A stretch of 64,000 nucleotides of DNA from Rostrohypoxylon terebratum (Eukaryota > Ascomycota > Sordariomycetes > Xylariales > Hypoxylaceae), in NCBI GenBank assembly GCA_022497145.1, contig MU385861.1, positions 3,934-67,933 of the forward strand, in the 5' to 3' direction. Position numbers and translations under genes: made by a program. Below the pieces are notes generated by a model that was not told the DNA's origin, ran no database searches, and worked only from the letters and a program-made list of their open reading frames with translations. Below are positions 1 to 10,000 of the stretch, piece by piece (position 1 is the first letter of the stretch; every line of letters begins with the position of its first letter).

Positions 1-138
1 ATGAACGGCCAGTACCAGCGCGTTGACAGCCAGATCAAGGATATGAACGGCCAGTACCAGCGCGTTGACAGCCAGATCAAGGATATGAACGGCCAGTACC
101 AGCGCGTTGACAGCCAGATCAAGGATATGAACGGCCAG
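1..138 (+). repeat. Perfect 42-bp coding tandem repeat, 3.3 copies
   Basis: Bases 1-42, 43-84 and 85-126 are identical to each other, and 127-138 repeats the first 12 bases before the sequence diverges. The unit length is a multiple of three, so it adds 14 residues per copy without shifting frame. Absence of any silent difference points to recent expansion. The array probably continues upstream of the window. Confidence 0.95.
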
Positions 139-489
139 ATTATCCACCTAAATGCCATTGGTCAGCATGTCAATGCTATTGACGGCCATGTCCACTCCCT
201 CGGCAACAACATCAACGCCTTCGGTACTCTCTTGAACTCAACTAACGGCAATGTCGTCGCTGTGACCACTCAGCTTGGCCTCCTTCAGACCCTTCTCAAC
301 CTGCTGCCTAAGATGATCGAGGGCGTTCTTCGCGAGCACCTAGCCCAGAATCTACAGACTGGCCTCCATCCCCTTGTTACCATCCTCCAGGCCCATGGTA
401 TTGCTCTCGGTGACGCTCGTGCTCAGAAGAAGTCTATCAAGTCGTTCTTCAAGGGTATCTTCCAACGCTTCCGCAAGGGCGGCCACTAA
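1..489 (+). CDS. Repeat-containing hypothetical protein, probably 5'-truncated
   Basis: The frame is open from the first base of the window to a TAA at 487-489 (162 codons). It begins inside perfect 14-residue repeats (MNGQYQRVDSQIKD), so the true start may lie upstream. Three full copies and a partial fourth are followed by a region rich in Asn, Leu and His, then a basic C-terminus (KKSIKSFFKGIFQRFRKGGH). Fourteen residues equal two heptads, so the repeat could form a coiled coil; that is inference. There is no signal peptide or membrane segment in the visible part. I do not recognise the family. The next 3' sequence is AT-rich and holds no further exon I can support. Confidence 0.6.
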   Translation: MNGQYQRVDSQIKDMNGQYQRVDSQIKDMNGQYQRVDSQIKDMNGQIIHLNAIGQHVNAIDGHVHSLGNNINAFGTLLNSTNGNVVAVTTQLGLLQTLLNLLPKMIEGVLREHLAQNLQTGLHPLVTILQAHGIALGDARAQKKSIKSFFKGIFQRFRKGGH

Positions 490-885
490 ACTTGTCTTCA
501 CCAAAGACCATGGGAGTTGTTTGTTTCCCCATTATAAAAGACAGACATGGAAAAACGGCGTGAGGAGTTGTTATTTCTGAGACCCGTAGCCAAATGTATG
601 CACGAAGAACGAGCAAGGATGGTTGTTACTAGTCATAAAGTCTGTAACTATGAGATAGTTTTTCTCGCCTAGTACAAAGTAATAGGAACCGTGAGAGCCG
701 AAAACATGGTGTTCTTGCTATGATGTGACTTATGTGATTTGGCTCCTATCTCTTAGATTATATCGTGTATTCCAACTGCAATGATTATTGAAATGATATA
801 TCATGCAGGATGATGCTTTTTATCATCGTAGGTAATATCCATGAATAACTCTAACCATACCTTCATGGGCTATCCTTTATGAGTG
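490..885. other. Intergenic, AT-rich
   Basis: 3' flank of the repeat gene. I see no coding sequence; it ends at the MITE. Confidence 0.6.
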
Positions 886-1110
886 ATTTATTTATTTTAT
901 GAGTGATGCTACGTATAGATTGTTTTTTTGACTGTCTTACAGATTGGTTTTTTCTAACATCTGGCAACAGCTGCAAGGAGCGTTGTTAAACTTGGCGGGG
1001 TGGAGGGTGCCACTTGGTTTGGCAGCTGTTGCCAGATGTCAGAAAAAACCAATCTGTAAGACAGTCAAAAAAACAATCTATACGTAGCATCACTCATAAA
1101 ATAAATAAAT
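886..1110. mobile_element. Hairpin MITE of the same family as the MULE at 61.2 kb
   Basis: Bases 886-974 and 1022-1110 are inverted repeats of 89 nt with one mismatch, around a 47-nt centre with no open frame. From 901 inward, the arm reads GAGTGATGCTAC and then carries two copies of an AGATTGG(T)n block spaced by GACTGTCTTAC. This is the same order as the terminal repeat of the MULE at 61220-63815, with scattered substitutions over about 78 bp. The element has no coding capacity, so it would depend on a transposase supplied elsewhere. The outer 15 nt (an A/T-only palindrome) may be part of the terminal repeat or flanking sequence; I find no clean direct target duplication. Core length excluding that palindrome is 195 bp (901-1095). 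Confidence 0.85.
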
Positions 1111-1493
1111 ATTGATAGCTAAGATGGTAGATATATGTTGGGTTTCTAAGAAAAAGAAATAGTTTTGATTTTAAGCGCCGACGTGCATGGAATAGGGGGA
1201 CGAACAGGAAGCGCACGCCGACGCTGTTCGATCAAGCAAACTCTCTCATCATGTCCGTTTATCATTCCTAGGAATCAATCGGGACTGATTTATTAGACTT
1301 GACTTAATACATAGACTAATCAATTCTTCAATCACTTCCTATCAAATCAATCGGAAATCAACAGCGACGACAACGACGACATGCTATATCTATCTATACC
1401 CCTCGATATATATACAAGCCTCGTACTCCACTGCACCGCAAACTCACCAAACACCCAAACGCCACAAAAAAAAGATGAAAAAAAAAACGATAT

Positions 1494-1591
1494 TAGCCGG
1501 TGAAGGAATCGAACCTCCCAATGTATCGCACGAGGAAACAAGAGCAATAGCGCTGGGATCTGCAAGTGAATTCATCTCACCAAGACCGGCC
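1494..1591 (-). other. tRNA-like (tRNA-derived) Pol III element A
   Basis: On the minus strand the ends pair as a 7-bp acceptor-like stem (GGCCGGT with ACCGGCT), and GGAGG/CCTTC closes a TTCGATT loop as in a T arm. The B-box GGTTCGATTCC (plus 1505-1515) is a perfect match to consensus, and runs of T follow downstream as a Pol III terminator would. I could not fold a normal D arm or anticodon arm, so no isotype is given. It could be an intron-bearing tRNA, a decayed tRNA or a tRNA-derived SINE. A related element lies at 23226-23325. Confidence 0.4.
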
Positions 1592-2227
1592 TTTCCCACA
1601 CGCGCACACACGCCCGTGTGTTTTTCTGCTAGTCTGTTTTGACTTGGAATTTCTCTTTAGAAACTGCGCTTATATGGCTTACTCTCTTCCGCGCTTTGGC
1701 CAAACAGAGTATTGCCGATTGGATGGTATGACGTGGAATGTACCCTATTCAGTGGATCGTTCCTGTCAGAGTTCTGAGTTAAAGAGGCACGTGTGCTCTT
1801 CCACAGTGTACTGTGTTGAACAGAGTTTAAGGGAGGGTGCTTCTTGGGGAACCAGAGATTGAGTTAGTCGCGAAAGACTGTCAATTCGGGCTTTCCCTGA
1901 GTTTATTCATGGAAATTTGGGGAAACCGGGGATACCTAGGTCCTAGGCTTGTCGCAATTTGACTGACGATAAGGCTATATGCTTTACTACCTACTGGTCA
2001 TTATGAAATTCGGGGTTATGACCTGAAGAGTTTCAGTAGTATTTATCGGATAGGGGTTAGAAGGTGAGTGAAGCTTCCTATCGTATCACGATACATAAAA
2101 TACACTAATTTCGAGATCATCTGTAAGTTGTTAAGACCCGTATAAATATACAGGATATAACGACTAATCGTCTGAATAGAGTTGCAATTCGGTTTTACCT
2201 ATCAAGATGGACCATACTCGTCACCGT
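1592..2227. other. Intergenic
   Basis: No coding sequence that I can support. It contains one copy of the CCTAGGTCCTAGG palindrome (about 1933-1947) that recurs across the window. Confidence 0.5.
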
Positions 2228-3271
2228 TTAACTGAGTTCATATTTCGTACCACCGAAAACAGGAGCCATACAGCCAGGCATCTCCTTTTCGATCGCCACC
2301 TTGAACCTCCATCCCGTGCAGTGCCCCGGCATCAGGACCTTCGGTTCCAGCGCCTTCAGGTCTGCTAAAGACTTCTGCAGCTTCTCCAGCGCCCCATCTG
2401 CTAAATGATAGCCACCGACTACTGTGTACAGCGGAACACCACGTCCTAACTCTTTCGCATGACGCGAGACGTTGACAACACCAGCATGGCTGCAACCGGT
2501 AAACACGACGAGCCCTCTGCCCTTAAGATTGCACATAACGAGCCTCTCATCCATAATTAATTCATCAGTCACCCATCCTCCCTGGGTGCTGAACCTCACA
2601 CCTCCCCTAATCCCACCCTCATACTCCGTTTGCTTTGCCTCGGAATCTCCCCCGAGACCAAGAACGTATCCTCAAGCACGGTATGAGCCTCGTCACCCTT
2701 AAACACCTCAGCGCCAGCGCCTTCAATCTCAGCAAACGTCGGATCAGGCTCCAGCGAAATAATCTCACGGGCTCTGATTCCCCTGTATTCGGGGCGGTTG
2801 GGGTGTAAATCGACCACTACCTTCTCCTGCCTGCTTGCCCGCAGTGACTTCCTTGGCCTTGGCCTCCTCAATCATCCCAACCGCGCTCAGCATGCCCCCC
2901 GAGTGATCGCGGTGCCAGTGCGATAGCACGATCCTCTCGATCTTCGATACGTCTAGGCCTAGTCTGCTTGCGTTGCGCTCCCAGACTGCTTCCTCTGGGC
3001 CTGTGTCAAACAGTAAAGTGTGCGATTTGCCGTCTTTGGTCACCGTGGTCAGGAGCGAGAAGCCATGAGCTCCGCAGCACAGAGTGTCCATGCGCATATG
3101 GTATTTTGCGCCTCCGGGTTGGGAGCCTGCTGGAATAGGCGTTAGGGGTGCGCCGAGGAAGGATTGGGGATGCTTGATTGCTGGGTGTGGCGACGGGGAG
3201 ATACTGTCGATTTCGTCGTTGACGACGGCGTGGATTGTTAGGGAGTCTACTTCCACAAGTTGGGGAGCCAT
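2228..3271 (-). pseudogene. Metallo-beta-lactamase-fold hydrolase, two compensating frameshifts
   Basis: Starting at ATG 3269-3271 (MAPQLVEVDSL), the frame encodes an MBL-fold metallohydrolase. The motif order is LLFDTGP, SHWHRDHSGG (HxHxDH metal site), FTGCSHAGVVN, GGYHL and PGHCTGW. It resembles the archaeal/fungal group annotated as dihydropterin aminobenzene-phosphate synthase-like (COG1237), though substrate is unknown. The N-terminal and C-terminal parts share one frame, but the middle 60 or so codons (VVVDLHPNRPEYRG to LVSGEIPR) lie in another. One extra base near 2818-2828 and one missing base near 2624-2641 explain this; the first part otherwise meets a stop. No credible intron pair restores the frame. 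Net length of 347 codons suits the family. The lesion is either pseudogenisation or assembly error. Confidence 0.7.
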
Positions 3272-3967
3272 GTTGGGCGACGTGATATGTGAGTATTGTA
3301 CGGTAGGTATCGTATGAGTTATCGAGTGAAATGACGAGATTCCAGAAATCACTGACATATCGTCCTGATATATATATCAACCATCCATGAATGCTGTATG
3401 ATCAATCCATCGATAAAAGAATCCAGAACACTGAGCCGTAAATACGGACCCGATGTTGCTGTAGGGCGTAGACAGCCATTACGTAAACCTATCCAGCCAA
3501 CTTTGTTCGTATATCCCCCTTTAACGAAACCGAAGCTTACCGATACCGAAATCCATATGTCATAGGAGTTTCTCCAATTTTCTGGTGCTGATGATAATCG
3601 GCGAACATTGCTTGGTCTATGGTTATGGTTCCTTCGGATTTAACGGGCCTCTAACGGCATTTTTGCCGCCCCCAACCTGATCTACATCGTAACAAATGTG
3701 AGTCATCAATATAGCATACGGTGTCATTATAGACATGGCTGTCTTGATAAAGTGTGCTATGTGTAAATTCAATGCCAGTATTTTGAAGGAGAGGAATACC
3801 TAAGTTTGAATTCTCACAATTATCAGTACTATTCAGCTACGTATGTACAATCATTCATCCCCCTTTCACCCACGCCATTTCGAACTCCGCTAGACAACTT
3901 TTCGGCCTGACTATTTTAGGAAAATGCAAAGAAACACTTTCTCTGTTATTTTGCTGAAATGAGCGCT
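3272..3967. other. Intergenic, 0.7 kb
   Basis: Upstream of the MBL gene and downstream of the DUF1264 gene. No gene seen. Confidence 0.5.
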
Positions 3968-4777
3968 TCAAGCATCCTTATGTGTCAGGACGGCCTGCTT
4001 CTCCTCGTTGGCGGCAGCTGCGACAGCAGGAGGGAACGTTGTATTTGCAGTCTGGTTAACGAGACCCAAAGACAGAACAAAACCGTACTTCCAGCTATCC
4101 GCTCCAGCGACGATCGCGGGAGGTGAGATGTCGCTGCGGGAGTCCCTAATCTCAGTCGTATTAACTCCGAAGAGCTCGTCTCTCTTGGTCACGAAATCGG
4201 GCGTGATCTGGTCGTCTCCGGTGCGGTGTATCCCATGACGAGCTCCGGGACGCCGATCGGGTACGAGGAGTTCTGCTGGTCGTAGCGCCAGGTGTGGAAT
4301 GTCTTGCCGTAGGTCCCGACCACTGAAGAGTTAATCGTTAGCGGATGCGAAGATATAGCACGTGTTTGAGGTATACTCACAGACGTCCTTCATGATCGTG
4401 TGGTCGACGGAGTCCGGTAGGTTTGGCTCGATGAGGAAGCCGCTGGTGATTTCGTAGACGTGGCTATGCCACATCTGGCGCTCTTCGTAGTCCAAGGTCT
4501 CGAATGCCTCTGTAGTTATAATGTATTCGATTCCAGCCAATCGCGCGGGTGTTGTGTTCGTGTTGTACACGGCGCATTGCAAAGTGTCGCTAGCGATAAT
4601 AACGCAGTAGTGGTTGGCGGAAATCTCCCAGTCGCTATGTCCGGAGACAAAGTGGAATCCATTTAGGAATAGAACAGTGCCCTCAGGACCGTAGTGGCCG
4701 AATGGGAGTGTTGCTGACACACCCAGGGGAAGGAGGGCCAGGGCGGCGGAAAATGCGCGGGTGAGTTGCGAATACAT
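3968..4777 (-). pseudogene. Secreted DUF1264 (OBAP-like) protein, one frameshift
   Basis: Exon 1 (4777-4381) starts with a signal peptide (MYSQLTRAFSAALALLPLGVSA) and carries the DUF1264 pattern: NHYCVIIASDTLQCAVY, RLAGIEYIITTEAFETL and WHSHVYEI. A 58-nt intron (4323-4380, GTGAGT donor, TTCAG acceptor) joins it to VGTYGKTFHTW and PIGVPELVMGYT. The conserved tail (DDQITPDFVTKRDELFG) then continues in another frame. A single missing base near 4210-4224, most simply a lost G in a CCGG run, accounts for the shift; reading on without it gives a stop after about 13 codons. DUF1264 proteins resemble plant oil-body-associated proteins and their activity is unknown. Its neighbour, the MBL gene, shows similar indels, so local assembly error is possible. 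Confidence 0.65.
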
Positions 4778-7044
4778 GACGAGGATGATAGGATTTTGCG
4801 AATTTGTGAGGACTAAAAGAACTCGAAGTTGTCTAGTCTGGCGTTTCAAACGAGATAGTTCAGATAAGCTGCGTGAGAGCTATCTTTATATAGATCAAAA
4901 ACACCAGAAAACAGTCACGTTTTCCTCACAACTCATAAATGAGTTTTTTCTTCGTTTCCCGCCGGTAGTCGGCAATCGAAGGGTCCCCCGTATCATCCAC
5001 AACACCATCCTGACGAACACAGTAGCCTCGCGGATGGAGAAGAGACGAAAAGGCTCGCTCGCATGAACTCGTCGTCTTGGCTTGACTATAATGGTGCATC
5101 ATATCGCTGCGAGATCCTTGTTTTTCATACAGATTCCTCACTTCTCATTTCCAGTCTGCCCACGATGAGGGTCCACCGAGGAGAGGCGACTCCGTAATTC
5201 TGACAGTAGTTTGCGCGTGGACTGCGACTTGGAGCATGGGCTAAGACCGCCGGGAACTTCTAAGCAGCTTAGATAACTACCCCGCAGTGGTCACCTAGCC
5301 CGTTCGAACCGGTTCTCCCCGTTGTCCCCGTCGAGCTTCAGGTCGCCGATTACTTTTTGGCATGTCATAGCCAGAATCGACGTCTCCGATCCAAGATCCC
5401 GTAGATCCCGTCGCCGCCAGCCGTCACGGACCGTTAGAGAGTTCCAGTTTTCTGGGTATGACGCCAATGAGATGTCGTTGCGATAGCCGCAGCCCGATAT
5501 CCTCAATCGTCCCATGAGCAAGTTTGTCAGCACGTGCCCTCCCCTCCACTCTCCGTCGAAGTCTTCTTCTCCGTCAGTCGTCGTAAGTCGCCCATCTGCC
5601 CCTGCCCTCACTGCGCAAAGTAGCTAGGAGTCGTCATCGAGAGAGCAGGGGCGAGCTGATCGCGCCTATCACAGCATCTCCGATATCTCCAGTAGAGTCG
5701 TCCTTCTCCGAAAAATAGTCGCAAAAGTTGGGAAAAAACGCGGAGAAAACGGGGTGAGTTTGTATAAGAAGACAACGTCTTGATAGAAGAAATAGGAGTA
5801 AAGAATAACCAAAAGATGGAAAGGGAAGATGGTTGTAGATATAGTGTGCCGTGAAATCGATAGCATCGAGCACGCCATCACCCCTGTCTACTTCTATTTC
5901 CTATTTGGGTCTTGTAGGGCTCTATCATCTCAGCGGGTCTAATGAGTTTCGGTAGATCCGCTCCCACTGCAACATAGGAAACCTAATAACTTCCAAGAAC
6001 GAACGGGTCGATCTCGTTTTGACGATATCCGATAAACCAAACCTCTACACTGCGCTGGTGAGTATTTGGACCGACTGCCGATATGTGCAATGATTTTCCG
6101 ACCGAGCGGGAACATAATATATAGCGCCTAGGTAAGTCTTTATTGGTGATGCCCAGTTAGTTAACCAAATCGTTTCCCAAAATCATCACAGACAGAATCA
6201 AAATCTAGCTACGCCCACTTGGAATGGAGGCATTTAATCACATCATCGACAACTATTAAGACACTTCAAAGTTGGTAATACTACACCTCGTTATTCGTAG
6301 TCAAGCTACCAACGAGTAGACAGTGTACAGGCATCTTGCTTTTATAGAGCCTTCTATCTTTGAACGCAAACCCCCAAACTCCCTTAACCACAAATACACA
6401 CAAGCCTCCAGGCCCCTCCACCACCTTTCCGCCTCCCCTTCCACACTGATCCCTCTCCCAACCCCCCAATCCTAAATCGTAACGCGTCGTCATAAGTCGT
6501 AAAAGCCTTAGTCGTCATGTCCTATCCATCATAAAGTAGTGACCAACTTTCCCTTTTCGGTCTATCCGGAATCCAACTCCGAGAATATGCCAGGTCGTCG
6601 TTATCATTATAAGTCTTGTTTGCATTGATGCATGTGCTGTATTCGTCGTAAAGCAGGCATACCCTCTGCCGCGTCATGCGTAATAATGTTGTACATGTTC
6701 ATGCCACCCCCTTAAAACAGACAAGCTGTGTAAATAACAGAAGAGAAGTAAACGGGGAGTATGTCCCCTCGTCTTTTGTACATTAAGATATGTATTTATC
6801 CCTCTCTGTCGAACGCCAATTAATGCGTCTTATGGTTTATAGCGGAGAAAATGATGGTGGGTTTAGGGCGGGATATGTAGGTAGGTTTGGTTATGTCGGG
6901 ATGATGAGGTGTTATTTTTTCTGTAGTGTGGTTTTAGGTACTTCGCCTATTTCCCACCTTTCTACAGATGGATTCGACTCAGGTCCCCGGATGACCTGTC
7001 ATGGTTGGTATTTAAATACCGTATCGACACTAGTTAGACTTATA
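4778..7044. other. Intergenic, 2.3 kb
   Basis: Several short frames occur (for example minus 5291-5611, 106 codons, slightly GC-richer), but none shows a domain, signal peptide or convincing splice context. I treat the region as non-coding; it includes the 3' flank of the Byr4 gene. Confidence 0.5.
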
Positions 7045-10000
7045 TCATTTTAAAATGATATTTCTTAGTGCCCATCGTCTTGCCTCTCGGCTCGCATCTC
7101 GGGATGCTTCCTGGGTCTCGGTCGGGTTCTGGTGACTGTCGTCCTTTTGGAAGGGCGCAAGTTTTTTACGCCATCGCCCTTCCTCGTCGAACTGGCGTTT
7201 AATAAACTCCGGACCGACGTCGAACTCCTCACCCACCAACCAGTCATCGTCGCTGCCACGACACTGGCCGCCTACGTTAGAAGTCCTGTCCTTCTCTTCC
7301 AGGTCAGGAATGCCCTTAAAGGGGTCATCGTCGTCCATGACACTAGTAGATTCGTTGGACAGCGAAGGCGTTTCATCGGCTTTAACCCAGCGCATGTTCT
7401 GCGGATCGAAGATCATGTCGCCAACCCGCTTAACACCCTTAGTGGCGGTCATGTTGGTAATGAGTACTGGTCTCGATGCCGAGCCCTCTCTGTCACGCAT
7501 CGCGTGAGGCAAGGAAGCTGCTGACGGCGACGACGCTGGGATATCGAAGGCGCTGAGAGCATTGTCGTTACCTTCCCAGCGGAACGTGGCCGGGTTGTAG
7601 GTCATGCCATTGACAACTACGGATGGAAAGTTAGCGGTATAATTAGGATAAAGTTTGATGCTGGATGGTAATCGGGAAGGTTTACGACATTTGTGCCATT
7701 CGTGTACTTCGCGAAATGATACATAGACGTGGACGGAATGAGAAGAGGATGTATGAGAAGAAGAGGAAGAGGAAGAGGAGGAAGGAGAGGAGGAACGGGT
7801 TAGTAAGAGACGTAAAGGACACTCCTGAAACTGCTCAGACTTGTCGCTTTGTTTCGACTTAGGCTTCGACTCATTGTCTCGAGATTTCGCGGGTACCTGC
7901 GACTTCGTAGGCGTGGCTTTCTTAGTGGGCGCATGCGCTATCTTTATGAGTGCGGCCGGCTTAGGTAGCTGCAGATCCTTAGGCAGCTCAGCTATCTTAG
8001 GCAGCCGTGGTTTGAACGTTTTTCTCTTAGGCAATTGAGACTTCTGCGGTTTATAAAGTCGCCCGGTCGGTAGGGGAATTCGACTTATGAAGTGCTTCTT
8101 AAGGGGAGTCTTGAGTTCTTGTGGTTTCTTGAGCTCAAGAGGCTTAGGAGCCTGAGGGATCTGAGATCTAGATACTTGCGTGCTACGGGGTGCTTGATGT
8201 GTTTTTGGCTTTCGGACCTCGGATTGTTGAGATTTATAAGGAACTGGGGTATTACCTTTAGTCTCTTTTGCTGAGTTTAAGTTAGAGATCAAGTGAGGCT
8301 TCTGTTGTGGGACTCTCTGAGACTTCCTGGATCTGGAAGCACTGTGGCTATGAGGCGCAAAATTAACTCTAGCCGACAACTGCGCGACTCGCTGATTGGC
8401 AAGAGGAGTGAAAGATCCGGAAGGTGTTCGCTGTGCGAGATTTGTCTCCCTCGCGATGCGGCTGGCAGCTGTGTCTCGCGCGAAATGAGGTTGAGAATCA
8501 GTGTTCGCAGGTGAGAAAGGTGAGATAGGGCTTGGCGTGCCACGGTCGGGGAGGACATTCTGGTATAGTTTGTTGCGTACGTTCGTTCTGTTTCCACTGC
8601 CAATAGGTAGCTTCACAAACTTGGATTCAGCTTGAGCAGAAGTTGGGAGATCATCAAATGAATCGAGCTCGTGACCGTCACCGAAGCGTCGCACTCGGCG
8701 AGGCTTGTTAATCTGCTGCCATACAGGCTCAGCAGCTACCTTCTCGTTGCGCCGTCGTGGGCTTGGCGATCTAGCAGCGGCCCGAGAGATGGTGCGTGAT
8801 AAAGGTCGGAGCTCCGGACCTTGGTCAGAATCGTGGCGTCTGAATGGTCGCGTGCTCTGCGTGCTCTTGGTGCTAACGTGCTGAGATTGAGACTGAGAAG
8901 CACCGGCAGGTAAAAATGGATTCTTCCTCGCTTGTGCTGCGCTAGACTCATAGTTGGTACGAACACGGTCTACCGGAGTCTTGGGTCGTAGGACAGACTG
9001 GGGTCGGCCAGGTTCAGCTCGCGAATCGGTGCGAGAGGGTGGTCGATCGTACCGCGAGACAGCGGGCTTTGCTGGCCCCGGGGCGTGACGCATAGCCGGA
9101 AGAGAGCGCTTTAATCGTAATAACTGTGCGCTGGTTGTAGTGGGTTCATTCCGCAAGGCACCAGTTGATGCCTTCTGGCTGAGGTCTCTTCTGCGTGGCG
9201 TGCTAAATGGCAATGAAGAGGCAGAGGAGGGCGTAGTAGGTGTGTTAACGCTCGAGATCGAGGACTGCGCCGAGTGGCCAAGACGCGACTGAGGTCTTCG
9301 AGATGGTCGTGGGGGTATAGGACCGCCGCTTTCTGACACTGGCTCTAGAGAAGGCTGGGCTTGTGCGCGCTCCATAGGTCTAGGCAAACGGGAAGCAGGT
9401 GTTGATGCGACCGGCTTGTTGGTGAAGGTTACGGAAACCGCCGTCTTCGGTCGCACGGGACTAGTAGGTCGAGTTTCTTTGACCTTGACATTACGATGTA
9501 GCGTAGGTTTGGTAGAGCGAAACAAATCGTCATCACCAAAATCGAGGCCATCAAGAGGATCCTCGTTATCTGCTGAAGGCTTGATAGCGCTTTTAGGCGG
9601 CAGCTCTCGTTTTTCTCTCACAGGCTCAAGCTTCTCAGGAGGTCTCTCTGGGGATGGATCTTGTTTTCGTCGTTGCAACCGACTGCCAAGATCCAAAGGA
9701 CCAATTGGGATTAGTAAGCCATCGAAGATTTCGTCTTCACTCTCAGCCGTGACAGAGCTAGCCAGACTAGGGCTAAGACCAGAGACGGAAGAGCTGCGAG
9801 TTGAAAAGGGATCGCGCTTTGTGCCACCAAACCGGGTTCCCAAACTGCCCTCTCCCCAGTCTAAGTCATCGCTTACACTCATGGCGGGAGTTTTAGGGAT
9901 ATCTATTTTTCGGGATAGTTTGAGCAAACCATCTGATGGCAACTCTAAATCACCATCCAAGTCGTCCTCAGTTTGCTTTTTATTAGGCGAGGGTGTAGGA

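Noticed and set aside
2818..2880. A 61-nt intron to explain the first MBL frameshift
   Set aside because: The donor would be GTTGGG with no good branch point, and it would remove a helix that homologues keep.
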